From: Flavobacterium lutivivi
GTDB taxonomy: Bacteria; Bacteroidota; Bacteroidia; Flavobacteriales; Flavobacteriaceae
Length of the DNA stretch: 64,000 nt
NCBI RefSeq assembly: GCF_014642275.1
Contig: NZ_BMIM01000004.1
Location: 186,001-250,000, forward strand
Direction of reading: 5' to 3'
The notes beneath the pieces are model-generated. The model made no database searches. It was not told the DNA's origin and saw only the letters and a list, made by a program, of their open reading frames with translations. The first letter of the stretch is position 1, and each line of letters starts with the position of its first letter. Positions 1-7,356 of the stretch are shown here, piece after piece. Made by a program: the position numbers and the translations under genes.

Positions 1-1860
1 GCCTATACTCTATTCGAAAAAGATATTGAGTATGTGATTATGGATAATAAAATCCTGATTGTAGATGAACAAACAGGACGTATCATGGATGGTCGTCGTT
101 ATTCTGATGGTTTGCACCAAGCTATTGAGGCAAAAGAAAATGTAAAAATTGAAGCTGCCACACAAACATTTGCTACCATTACATTACAGAATTATTTCCG
201 TATGTATAACAAATTGGCCGGAATGACTGGTACAGCGGTTACAGAAGCTGGAGAGTTTTGGGAAATTTATAAATTAGATGTTGTTGAAATCCCAACCAAT
301 AGATCAATCGCTCGTAAAGACAAAGAAGATTTAATCTATCGTTCGGTTCGTGAAAAATTCAATGCGGTGATAGAAGATGTTACACAATTGTCGCAATCTG
401 GAAGACCCGTTTTGATAGGAACAACTTCTGTTGAAATTTCAGAATTATTGAGTAGAATGCTCAAAATGAGAAATGTTCCTCACAACGTATTGAATGCTAA
501 ACTTCATAAAAAAGAAGCTGAAATTGTTGCCGAAGCAGGAAAACCTGGCGTAGTTACTATTGCTACAAACATGGCTGGTCGTGGAACCGATATCAAACTT
601 ACACCAGAAGTAAAAGCTGCTGGCGGTTTGGCAATCATTGGTACCGAAAGACACGATTCTCGTCGTGTAGATAGACAGTTGCGTGGTCGTGCTGGTCGTC
701 AAGGTGATCCAGGAAGTTCGCAATTCTATGTTTCGCTAGAAGATAATTTGATGCGTCTTTTTGGTTCAGAAAGAGTAGCAAAAATCATGGATAGAATGGG
801 ATTGAAAGAAGGTGAAGTTATCCAACATTCTATGATGACAAAATCTATCGAAAGAGCACAGAAAAAAGTAGAAGAAAACAACTTTGGCGTTCGTAAAAGA
901 TTATTAGAATATGATGATGTCATGAACGCTCAAAGAGAAGTGGTTTACAAACGTCGTCGTCATGCGCTACATGGCGAACGATTGAAACTAGATATTGCCA
1001 ACATGCTTTATGATACTTGCGAACTTATCGTAGAAGAGAACAAAGCAAGAAATGATTTCAAAAACTTTGAGTTTGAACTTATCAGGTATTTTTCTATAAC
1101 TTCTCCTGTTTCGAGTAGTGAGTTTGATAAGCTAAGCGAAATAGAAATTGCTGGCAAAATATACAAAGCTGCTATTGCTTTTTATACCGAAAAAAATGCC
1201 CGAAGCGCAAGAGAAGCTTACCCAATTATTGCCAATGTGTATGAACAAGAAGGCAATAAATTTGAGCGAATTGTAGTTCCTTTTTCAGATGGAATAAAAT
1301 CACTCAATGTGGTAACCGATTTGAAAAAAGCCTATGAAACTCATGGAGAACAACTAGTTGCTGATTTCGAAAAGAACATCACTTTGGCGATATTAGATGA
1401 AGCTTGGAAAAAACATTTACGTCAAATGGATGAGTTGAAACAATCAGTTCAATTGGCAGTTCATGAGCAAAAAGATCCATTGTTGATATACAAACAAGAA
1501 GCGTTTAACTTGTTTAGAAAAATGATTTATACGGTAAATAAAGATATTATTTCGTTCCTATTTAAAGGTGATTTACCTCAACAAAATCAAAACATTCAAG
1601 AAGCTAGAGAAGTTAAACGAAAAGACAATTACACCGAATCTCGTGACGAAATTGAAAGCAGCGAAAAGGCCAACAGAGAAGCGAGCCAAGCTAGTCATCG
1701 TCCGCAAGTTACAGAAACAATAGTTCGTGAGCAGCCAAAAATTAACCGTAATGATAACGTTACTATCAAACACGTAATGAGTGGCAAAACCGAAACGATG
1801 AAATACAAAAAAGCCGAAAGCATGATTGCTAGTGGCGAATGGGTTTTGGTATCTGAGTAG
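1..1860 (+). CDS. secA: SecA preprotein translocase ATPase, C-terminal part (5' end outside window)
   Basis: This is the motor ATPase that pushes unfolded preproteins through SecYEG at the inner membrane. The frame is open from base 1, so the gene starts upstream; 619 codons are present, and flavobacterial SecA is usually near 1100 residues. Visible parts are the [16 protein letters not shown] segment, the MTGTA motif, and the second helicase domain with [20 protein letters not shown] and the arginine-rich [13 protein letters not shown] motif. The helical wing and scaffold follow ([28 protein letters not shown]). The C-terminus ends in GEWVLVSE and has no cysteines, so the zinc-binding tail that binds SecB in proteobacteria is absent. 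A terminator follows at 1933. Confidence 0.97.
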   Translation, partial: AYTLFEKDIEYVIMDNKILIVDEQTGRIMDGRRYSDGLHQAIEAKENVKIEAATQTFATITLQNYFRMYNKLAGMTGTAVTEAGEFWEIYKLDVVEIPTNRSIARKDKEDLIYRSVREKFNAVIEDVTQLSQSGRPVLIGTTSVEISELLSRMLKMRNVPHNVLNAKLHKKEAEIVAEAGKPGVVTIATNMAGRGTDIKLTPEVKAAGGLAIIGTERHDSRRVDRQLRGRAGRQGDPGSSQFYVSLEDNLMRLFGSERVAKIMDRMGLKEGEVIQHSMMTKSIERAQKKVEENNFGVRKRLLEYDDVMNAQREVVYKRRRHALHGERLKLDIANMLYDTCELIVEENKARNDFKNFEFELIRYFSITSPVSSSEFDKLSEIEIAGKIYKAAIAFYTEKNARSAREAYPIIANVYEQEGNKFERIVVPFSDGIKSLNVVTDLKKAYETHGEQLVADFEKNITLAILDEAWKKHLRQMDELKQSVQLAVHEQKDPLLIYKQEAFNLFRKMIYTVNKDIISFLFKGDLPQQNQNIQEAREVKRKDNYTESRDEIESSEKANREASQASHRPQVTETIVREQPKINRNDNVTIKHVMSGKTETMKYKKAESMIASGEWVLVSE

Positions 1861-1862
1861 TT

Positions 1863-1905
1863 TTCAGTTGTTGGTTCACAGTTATTGGTGGTCAGTTTAC
1901 AACTT
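1863..1905. repeat. Degenerate CAGTT-type intergenic repeat
   Basis: Several CAGTT/CAGTTTAC words lie close together after the secA stop codon. Similar stretches follow the genes ending at 23046 and 32940. No function is visible. Confidence 0.4.
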
Positions 1906-1932
1906 GTACTACTGAACGAAGCAAAAAATCTT

Positions 1933-1966
1933 ATCCTCAACGGTTATACTGTTGAGGATTTTTTTA
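1933..1966 (+). terminator. Rho-independent terminator of secA
   Basis: A perfect 9-bp stem (ATCCTCAAC / GTTGAGGAT) with a 9-nt loop is followed directly by seven T residues. It closes the secA transcript and separates it from the accessory island. Confidence 0.85.
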
Positions 1967-1986
1967 TATTTTTATATTCTGTAAAT

Positions 1987-2040
1987 ACTTACAATTCTAA
2001 AAGATTTGTAAGTTGCGTGAATCTAAAGTTAGCAGTAACC
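1987..2040. repeat. Candidate left boundary of cassette-like island (hairpin plus GTTAGC end)
   Basis: An 8-bp hairpin (ACTTACAA 1987-1994, TTGTAAGT 2006-2013) is followed by GTTAGCAGTAACC at 2028-2040. The last 13 bases pair at 10 of 13 positions with GGCTACTGGTAAT at 2942-2954, just after the next gene. Such an arrangement, a GTTRRRY-like end in front of a gene and its complement behind it, is what an integron-type cassette shows. The assignment is an inference. Confidence 0.35.
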
Positions 2041-2056
2041 AATAAAGACGACAATT

Positions 2057-2938
2057 ATGGCTAAGGAAAATACCAAGAAAGAAATATCAACAAGTAATGA
2101 CTGCTTTGTAATTATGCCAATAGCAGACCCAGACGGTTATGACAAAGGTCATTTCAAAAAAGTCTATGAAGACCTTTTCAAAGTTGCTTGTGACAAATCG
2201 GGATTTCACGCTATAAGAGCGGACGAAGTTCAACAAACGAATTTAATTCATTTGGACATTCTTCAAAAACTTATTGATTCTCCAATAGCTATATGTGATT
2301 TAAGTAATCGTAATCCAAATGTATTATTTGAGTTGGGTCTTAGACAAGCCTTTGACAAGCCGACTGTTTTAGTTCAAGAATGTGGAACTCCAAAAATATT
2401 TGATATTTCTCCCTTAAGATATACAGAATATCGCAAGGAGCTTAAATATAGAGAGGTATTAGAAGACCAAGAATCAATTGCTGAAGCTCTAAAAGCTACA
2501 AAAAAAGCTACAGATAATGGAGAAGGAATAAATTCAATAATTAATTTACTTTCATTATCTAGTCCTGCATCATTAAAAGATGTAACTGAAAATGATAGTG
2601 CTAAGATGTTGCAAATTGTAATGTCAGAAATGAATGAATTAAGAACCGACTTCAGACGCACATTAAGACGAATAGATGAGAGAGAAGCACACAGCAACGA
2701 AAATATGCACAGATTTGAAATTGAATTTGAAAAATCGCGAATGGATTTAAGAAAACTCCATGAATATGTTATGAATGGTGCGCCAATAGAAATAGTCAAA
2801 GAACTTTATGACAGATTGCAAAACAGACTTATTCGCCTTATTGACAGATCAATTTCAGTATCTAGACGAGAACAAGTAAAAGACATGTTAATGGAGGCTG
2901 AACATATTTTAGCTATGCAAGCTTCTAAGAAAGGTTAA
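2057..2938 (+). CDS. CFVIMP-type (TIR/nucleoside deoxyribosyltransferase-like) protein with C-terminal coiled coil
   Basis: 293 residues. The N-terminal ~140 residues carry CFVIMPI near residue 16 and a later ICDLSNRNPNVLFELGLRQA segment. These are hallmarks of a Rossmann-like family related to nucleoside 2-deoxyribosyltransferases and TIR domains, in which the asparagine- and glutamate-bearing loop forms the nucleotide pocket. Residues ~190-290 are rich in charged residues with a heptad pattern and probably form a coiled coil or helical oligomerisation region. There is no signal peptide or membrane segment. Proteins with this head are often effectors or sensors in bacterial defence, so NAD or nucleotide cleavage is possible, but nothing here proves it. 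It is the first gene of the accessory island, alone in its unit, with no partner gene of a known defence system beside it. Confidence 0.6.
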   Translation: MAKENTKKEISTSNDCFVIMPIADPDGYDKGHFKKVYEDLFKVACDKSGFHAIRADEVQQTNLIHLDILQKLIDSPIAICDLSNRNPNVLFELGLRQAFDKPTVLVQECGTPKIFDISPLRYTEYRKELKYREVLEDQESIAEALKATKKATDNGEGINSIINLLSLSSPASLKDVTENDSAKMLQIVMSEMNELRTDFRRTLRRIDEREAHSNENMHRFEIEFEKSRMDLRKLHEYVMNGAPIEIVKELYDRLQNRLIRLIDRSISVSRREQVKDMLMEAEHILAMQASKKG

Positions 2939-2941
2939 ATT

Positions 2942-3031
2942 GGCTACTGGTAATAAGGGTTTTACATAATAGTTAGTTTCATTTTACACGTTCACAAAAA
3001 AACGTTTATCTTTAACTGTGAATAATCGGTT
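2942..3031. repeat. Island spacer repeat, copy 1 (perfect 35-bp core at 2997-3031)
   Basis: The core 2997-3031 is identical to 3459-3493, and weaker similarity extends upstream to the stop codon of the preceding gene in both copies (from about 2942 and 3411). The core contains TATCTTTA, close to the Bacteroidota -7 box TAnnTTTG, so the repeat may also carry a promoter for the gene that follows. Confidence 0.7.
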
Positions 3032-3066
3032 TGCTGGCATCGTAACTTGTCGAGAAAAGGCGGAAC

Positions 3067-3081
3067 GTTAGCAGAGATTTT
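3067..3081. repeat. Left arm of inverted repeat bracketing the next gene
   Basis: GTTAGCAGAGATTTT is the reverse complement of 3402-3416 with one mismatch (GTTA against GTTG). The two arms enclose exactly one gene. The arm begins with a GTTRRRY-like sequence preceded by GGCGGAAC, as at the end of integron attC sites. Confidence 0.6.
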
Positions 3082-3099
3082 AAAAATCAGGTATAATAA

Positions 3100-3402
3100 A
3101 TGAAAGTTTATTGGGCAAGTGTAGAATATAAATATGAAAATAATGCCGAAAATTTGGTAGGAGGTTTTGTTTATGCATTTATAAATTCATACGACGAAAA
3201 ATCAGCTATGAATAAAATTGAAACTAAACTTAACTCTGAAAACTTAATTGCAATAAACTTTGAGTTCATAGAATGTTATGATGAATTAACTGAGTGGGAA
3301 AATAAAAAAACAACAAAGCATTTTTTAAAGTTATACGAAAAAGCAAAATTGACTAGCGAAGTTATATTTGATGATTTTTATGCTTATAAAAATGATGAAT
3401 AA
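3100..3402 (+). CDS. Unknown small cytoplasmic protein
   Basis: 100 residues, acidic and rich in aromatic residues, with no signal peptide, membrane helix or recognised motif. The segment GGFVYAFINSYDEKSAMNKIETKL suggests a small alpha/beta fold. The ATG is the first in frame after the upstream repeat. The gene fills a unit enclosed by inverted repeats at 3067-3081 and 3402-3416, the stop codon touching the right arm. Size and setting would fit an immunity protein or antitoxin, but no family was recognised and no toxin lies nearby. Confidence 0.7.
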   Translation: MKVYWASVEYKYENNAENLVGGFVYAFINSYDEKSAMNKIETKLNSENLIAINFEFIECYDELTEWENKKTTKHFLKLYEKAKLTSEVIFDDFYAYKNDE

Positions 3403-3416
3403 AAATCTCTGCCAAC
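3402..3416. repeat. Right arm of inverted repeat bracketing the preceding gene
   Basis: AAAATCTCTGCCAAC pairs with 3067-3081 at 14 of 15 positions. It overlaps the last base of the stop codon and runs into CCAACAAAGG, resembling the YYAACAA start of an attC site. Confidence 0.6.
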
Positions 3417-3431
3417 AAAGGATTAACTAAA

Positions 3432-3493
3432 TGGCTAGTTTTCATTTCACAAGTACTCAAAAAACGTTTATCTTTAACTGTGAATAATCGGTT
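3432..3493. repeat. Island spacer repeat, copy 2 (perfect 35-bp core at 3459-3493)
   Basis: Second copy of the repeat at 2970-3031. The upstream 25 bases match imperfectly (TAGTTNNCATTT words) and the 35-bp core is identical. The GTG at 3480 that could extend the next reading frame lies inside this repeat, which argues against its use as a start codon. Confidence 0.7.
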
Positions 3494-3566
3494 ACGAATT
3501 TTACAACCCAACCAAGTGCTAAATTGTTGTAAAAAAATATATCAGGACTTACCTAGAAATATAGCT

Positions 3567-4181
3567 ATGAAAAATAAATTAATGTATTGGGCTTTTTTAT
3601 TGATTAGCAATCTTTCCTTTTCTCAAACAGATATGTTTTACAAAATCATATTTGAAAATGAAGACAATTTCAAAATTCTAAAAATTTTTAATGGAAAAAT
3701 CCCTAAAAAATTTATAATACTTGATTCAACAATTACATTTTATCCCAAAAGTTTTTGGTTAGAAAATATAGACCTCAATGACAAAAAAGTTATAAAAGAA
3801 ATTGAAGATGATGAACATCATCCGTTCAATAATGTTTACATATTTTCTATAACAGAATACAATAACTTATTTGATGATAATGAAAAAGAGTATTTGAGCA
3901 AAGCTTGTCAAAAAGTAAAATCAAAAAAAATTAAAATAGCTGAAAAGAAATTTTATACCGTTGATAACACAAATAGAATAAAAGGTTTTTATTTTTTAGT
4001 TAGTGAACCAGTTTATACTTCAGACAATAGATTTGCGTTTATAGAAGTAGACATAAAGCAGAAAAGCACTTTCTTGGGAGAAAAAACAGATGATTATTTT
4101 GGTGTGTTAAAAATAATCTTTGAAAAAGATGATAATGGAGTTTGGAAACAAATTGGGAATTATGACCATATAATATTGTAG
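3567..4181 (+). CDS. Unknown exported protein
   Basis: 204 residues from the ATG at 3567. The frame is open back to a GTG at 3480, but that codon lies inside the spacer repeat, whereas the ATG gives a clean signal peptide (MKNKLMYWAFLLISNLSFSQ, cleavage after the SFSQ region). The mature part is lysine-rich with many aromatic residues and no cysteine cluster, lipobox or membrane helix. No family was recognised. It is the third rightward unit of the accessory island; GTAACAACC follows shortly after the stop codon, comparable with the AACAA words after its neighbours. Confidence 0.65.
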   Translation: MKNKLMYWAFLLISNLSFSQTDMFYKIIFENEDNFKILKIFNGKIPKKFIILDSTITFYPKSFWLENIDLNDKKVIKEIEDDEHHPFNNVYIFSITEYNNLFDDNEKEYLSKACQKVKSKKIKIAEKKFYTVDNTNRIKGFYFLVSEPVYTSDNRFAFIEVDIKQKSTFLGEKTDDYFGVLKIIFEKDDNGVWKQIGNYDHIIL

Positions 4182-4215
4182 CGTCGTGTAACAACCATTA
4201 TCAACAAGCTCTGAA

Positions 4216-4569
4216 CTAATCTTTTACATAATCAAAACTTCCTATAAATTTCAATTTACTAGAGTCTTTATTTTCTCCAACATAATCAAAATCATAAAGA
4301 AGCTTAAAACAATTTTGGCTAGTAACGTTATTCAAAACATGTTTTATAAAAGAAACAGCATATGAAAAGTCATTGATTTGTGATAAATCATCATGTTCAA
4401 TAAAACAAGATTCAGATAAATCTTGGTCATAAAAGTCTATATCAAAATCTTTCATAAAGTTTGAAATCATTTCACCGTCATCGTTATAGCTTTCTCTGAC
4501 ATAGTTTTCAAAACTGGCTTTATCGGTAAATTTCCCAATCCAAACCGAAACTTTATTTTGCTTTTCCAT
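4216..4569 (-). CDS. Imm22-like immunity protein (orphan)
   Basis: 117 residues, acidic. The N-terminus VSVWIGKFTD, followed by a DDGEMISNFMKDFDIDFYDQD segment, resembles the Imm22 family of polymorphic-toxin immunity proteins, whose members open with a V-x-(V/I)-W-(I/V)-G strand and have an acidic F-x-x-D-(F/Y)-x-I-x-x-(Y/F)-D stretch. These proteins act in the cytoplasm by binding a cognate toxin domain. No toxin, VgrG, Rhs or T9SS toxin gene is near, so it is an orphan, as is common for horizontally moved immunity genes. It is the only gene in the island on the minus strand. The family assignment rests on pattern recognition. Confidence 0.6.
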   Translation of the reverse strand: MEKQNKVSVWIGKFTDKASFENYVRESYNDDGEMISNFMKDFDIDFYDQDLSESCFIEHDDLSQINDFSYAVSFIKHVLNNVTSQNCFKLLYDFDYVGENKDSSKLKFIGSFDYVKD

Positions 4570-4734
4570 AAAACAAATTTAGACATTTAGGCCAAATAAA
4601 CACCTTTTACTATCAGTGGTTTTTTTCTTGAATTCAACTCCGTTTTCAACTAAAAACATTTATCTTAGCATAAGTATGCCATTTAGTAGTCAGCAGCTAC
4701 ATCAACGCAAAACATTAGCCATAATTATAAAAAA

Positions 4735-4995
4735 ATGCAACTGAAACAAATAGATATCGAAAGATGGAAATTCATACTTTATAAATCTGAAAACGACGAT
4801 TTCTATTGTGATTTCAGCTATAGTCCTGTCAGCTATTGTGATATGCTACTATTGATTAAATTGACAGAAGAAGAAAAAAATGAAACGAAGCTAAATCGGG
4901 ATTACTTGGTCAAACTTTCAGAAAAAGTGAGTTATTATTTTAGGGATTATCTTCCAAGAGCTCTCAACAGAAAAGACTTTGAGTTTGTAGATTAA
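4735..4995 (+). CDS. Unknown small protein
   Basis: 86 residues, charged, with two segments (residues ~8-45 strand-like with several Tyr and Asp, residues ~45-80 helical and lysine/glutamate-rich). No signal peptide, membrane helix or known motif was seen. The ATG at 4735 follows an A-rich stretch and a CATTAGCC word at 4709, comparable with the GTTAGC words before the first two island genes. An upstream TTTATCTTA around 4660 is a weak match to the -7 element seen in the other spacers. Confidence 0.55.
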   Translation: MQLKQIDIERWKFILYKSENDDFYCDFSYSPVSYCDMLLLIKLTEEEKNETKLNRDYLVKLSEKVSYYFRDYLPRALNRKDFEFVD

Positions 4996-5042
4996 ATTGT
5001 GTTTCCAATAGTTTTGAAAAAACGAATTAAAGAAATAGGAAA

Positions 5043-5426
5043 ATGAAAAAAATATTATTGATTGCTCTAGTCATAACTGCAAACATTATATCAATATCTT
5101 GCTCAAATAACAATGACGAACCAAATCCTTATCAAGGGAATTGGAGCGGAAATATAAATGGTGATATTGCTGGAACTTGGAGTGGAAATGTATCATCGAG
5201 TGGAAACTTTAATGGAACTGTTATCCCATATTCAACAACTCCAGATCATAATTTTGTTTTGTCTGGTCATGTCAATGGAAACGGTAGTTTAGTTGCAACC
5301 ATGAAAAACACAACATATAACATTACAATAGACTTTGTTGGAACTTTCCAAAACAATCAATCTAACGGAACTTGGATTTTTAATGGTGCTGGAATGCAAG
5401 GAACTTGGAATGGTACAAAAGAATAA
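5043..5426 (+). CDS. Small glycine/tryptophan-repeat lipoprotein
   Basis: 127 residues. The signal peptide ends in a lipobox (ISISC, Cys20), so the mature protein is lipid-anchored, and the polar CSNNNDEPN start is typical of flavobacterial lipoproteins. The rest is made of short repeats around G-x-W-x-G (GNWSG, GTWSG, NGTWIFNG, GTWNG) with Gly/Asn/Ser-rich linkers, suggesting a small beta-barrel or beta-sandwich that ends on a strand. No enzymatic motif is present. A gap of 47 bp separates it from the preceding small gene; an AATAACAAATAAG word overlaps its stop codon and a spacer repeat starts at 5442. Confidence 0.75.
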   Translation: MKKILLIALVITANIISISCSNNNDEPNPYQGNWSGNINGDIAGTWSGNVSSSGNFNGTVIPYSTTPDHNFVLSGHVNGNGSLVATMKNTTYNITIDFVGTFQNNQSNGTWIFNGAGMQGTWNGTKE

Positions 5427-5441
5427 CAAATAAGTTCAAGT

Positions 5442-5488
5442 ACAGTTTGCATCAATTACTGACTTATAACTTTATCTTTCTTAGAAAT
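5442..5488. repeat. Second island spacer repeat, copy 1
   Basis: ACAGTTTGCATCAATT at the left and TTTATCTTTCTTAG at the right are shared with 6659-6706; the middle 10 bases differ. The two copies flank the beta-lactamase-like gene. The right part has the same TATCTTT word as the first repeat family. Confidence 0.65.
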
Positions 5489-5582
5489 TTAGTAGATTTG
5501 TTTAGATAAGTGATTGGATTATCAACTGACATAATTGGTTATGATTGTTACCAAAATAAACGTAAAACAATCAAAAAAAAAC

Positions 5583-6647
5583 ATGAAAAAAATATTGCTT
5601 TTACTTGTCATATTTTCGGTATGTAAAACTGTTTATTCACAAGAAGACAAAGTCGATCTTGTGGTAAAAGAACTTATTAAAAAACATAAAATTGTAGGTT
5701 TGCAATTATCCGTAATTAAAGATAATGTAATTGTAAAAACTGGTCATTATGGATTTGCTAATATTCAAGATTCTATTGCAGTCAATAGCCAAACTGTCTT
5801 TAGTATTAATTCGATTACCAAAGCATTCACAGGAGTTGCAATCATGCAATTAGTCGAAAACGGAAAACTAAACCTCAGCGAACCTATTTCAAACTATTTG
5901 GATAATTTACCCAATACTTGGCAAAAAATTACTGTAGAACAACTGGCAACTCATAAATCAGGACTTCCTGATGTTTGGGACTCTAAAGGCAACATGCTAT
6001 CTGAGGATGCTAATATTTTGTTTGAAGAAGTCAAAAAACTACCCATTGCTTTCGAACCTGGAAAACAAGTAAGTGTTTGCTTGACAAATTATATACTACT
6101 CGGAATGATCATTGAAAAAATTAACGGTCAGTCGTTTGAAGAATTTATTATTGAAAACCAATTCAAAAAAGCTGGAATGAAAAACGCCATAAAAGCAGGA
6201 ATTGGGGATTTTTACAACATTATTAGTCACTCTGCAAGACCATATACTTATTATAGAAATAATGTCCTGACTAATGTTTATCAACCAATGCCTTCAAATT
6301 TATTGCCCGCAGGTGGAATATATGCTACAGCCACAGAAATGGCGCAATGGATAATTGCATTGCAAACTTATCAATTAATTAATTCTGAAAATCTTAAAAC
6401 TCTTTTAAAACCTATTGAATTAGAAAACGGAAAACAATATGAGGAGAATGGTTTGCTCAACAGAAGTTCAATTGGTTTTTCATTAAGTTCAAACGCTCAA
6501 AATCCAATAATTGCTTCAATGGGTGGTGCAAGAAATGCATTGTTCATTTATCCCAAGAAAAATATTTCAATCGTAATTTTGACAAATTTAATGGGTTCAC
6601 ATCCTCAAGATTTTATAGACGAGATTGTCAAATTATACATTAACTAA
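5583..6647 (+). CDS. Beta-lactamase-fold serine hydrolase (class C/PBP type), exported, YxN motif apparently lost
   Basis: 354 residues from the ATG at 5583, which gives the signal peptide MKKILLLLVIFSVCKTVYSQ; an earlier in-frame ATG at 5535 would add a polar stretch in front. The family covers D,D-peptidases, esterases and class C beta-lactamases. The nucleophile motif is intact (S77-I-T-K80). At the position of the second motif, 16-residue spacing from PG to LLG is kept, but residues 165-167 read V-C-L where active members have Y-S/A-N. The third region is GGARNALF rather than a clear H/K-T-G. Activity is therefore doubtful or altered. It lies between two copies of a spacer repeat (5442, 6659). 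Confidence 0.8.
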   Translation: MKKILLLLVIFSVCKTVYSQEDKVDLVVKELIKKHKIVGLQLSVIKDNVIVKTGHYGFANIQDSIAVNSQTVFSINSITKAFTGVAIMQLVENGKLNLSEPISNYLDNLPNTWQKITVEQLATHKSGLPDVWDSKGNMLSEDANILFEEVKKLPIAFEPGKQVSVCLTNYILLGMIIEKINGQSFEEFIIENQFKKAGMKNAIKAGIGDFYNIISHSARPYTYYRNNVLTNVYQPMPSNLLPAGGIYATATEMAQWIIALQTYQLINSENLKTLLKPIELENGKQYEENGLLNRSSIGFSLSSNAQNPIIASMGGARNALFIYPKKNISIVILTNLMGSHPQDFIDEIVKLYIN

Positions 6648-6658
6648 AACTACCAACA

Positions 6659-6706
6659 ACAGTTTGCATCAATTGCTGGCTTGCTGTTTTTATCTTTCTT
6701 AGGAAT
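6659..6706. repeat. Second island spacer repeat, copy 2
   Basis: Matches 5442-5488 over both ends, with GCTGGCTTGCTG in place of ACTGACTTATAA in the middle. It begins 12 bases after the stop codon of the beta-lactamase-like gene and is preceded by CTACCAACAAC. A TACATTTG box follows at 6730 before the next gene. Confidence 0.65.
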
Positions 6707-6753
6707 AATCAGTTTATTCCAATTTTCTTTACATTTGGGTAAATAAATTACAG

Positions 6754-7332
6754 ATGAAGTCATTATCATTTTTACTATTGTTTTTTTCCTTATCCGCTTT
6801 CTCACAATCGCTAGAAAGTCTAAAACCCATTGCAAAAAAACTATATGATGCTAATTATTTAATGTCCTTTGACGATGTCGTAACCTATACTTATCCAAAG
6901 TATGTAGAAAATCAAACTAAAGAAGCTTTGCTTGAAAAACTAGATTTAGATTATCAAAACGATGAGTTTAGAATGCGTTTACAGCTTGTTACACCAGTTT
7001 TTACCTATGGTGAAATAAAACAAATTGGTGGTGTTTCCTTTTGTGTAATTACTTTTAAAAACCCTGTTCGTTATTTTTATGAAAACAAAGTTACAGGAGA
7101 AAAAATAGCCGAAGCTACTGATTTCTTAAAAAGAAAAGATAAAACACAAGATGTAACATTTGAACCCAAACGCAATAGTTTTAATGTGCGAAAAACATCA
7201 ACTTATCTTGCCATTGCTGATGCTTCAACCGATAATAAATGGAAAATATTGAATTTTGATGATGCAACACAATATGAATTCTTCGAGAAAAATTTCGACG
7301 AAAAAATTAAATCTGAATTGAATTTAAAATAG
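6754..7332 (+). CDS. Unknown exported protein
   Basis: 192 residues with a typical flavobacterial signal peptide (MKSLSFLLLFFSLSAFSQ). The mature part, residues ~20-190, alternates helices and strands (KPIAKKLYDANYLMSFDDVV, then VRYFYENKVTG), compatible with a small NTF2- or DUF-type fold, but no family was recognised. A TACATTTG -7 box lies 16 bases upstream of the ATG at 6730-6737. It is the last gene before the island gives way to conserved chromosomal genes and is convergent with the oxidase at 7357. Confidence 0.7.
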   Translation: MKSLSFLLLFFSLSAFSQSLESLKPIAKKLYDANYLMSFDDVVTYTYPKYVENQTKEALLEKLDLDYQNDEFRMRLQLVTPVFTYGEIKQIGGVSFCVITFKNPVRYFYENKVTGEKIAEATDFLKRKDKTQDVTFEPKRNSFNVRKTSTYLAIADASTDNKWKILNFDDATQYEFFEKNFDEKIKSELNLK

Positions 7333-7356
7333 AAAATCTTACCATTTACATCATTT

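Noticed and set aside
2374-2799. 141-codon minus-strand frame within the CFVIMP-type gene
   Set aside because: Antisense to a clear gene; no motif and no separate promoter.
3480-3566. GTG start that extends the exported protein gene by 29 codons
   Set aside because: It lies in the 35-bp direct repeat and would hide the signal peptide; the ATG at 3567 is a better start.
1987-7350. CRISPR array as explanation for the island repeats
   Set aside because: Repeats are few, differ in sequence, and are separated by full genes rather than short spacers.
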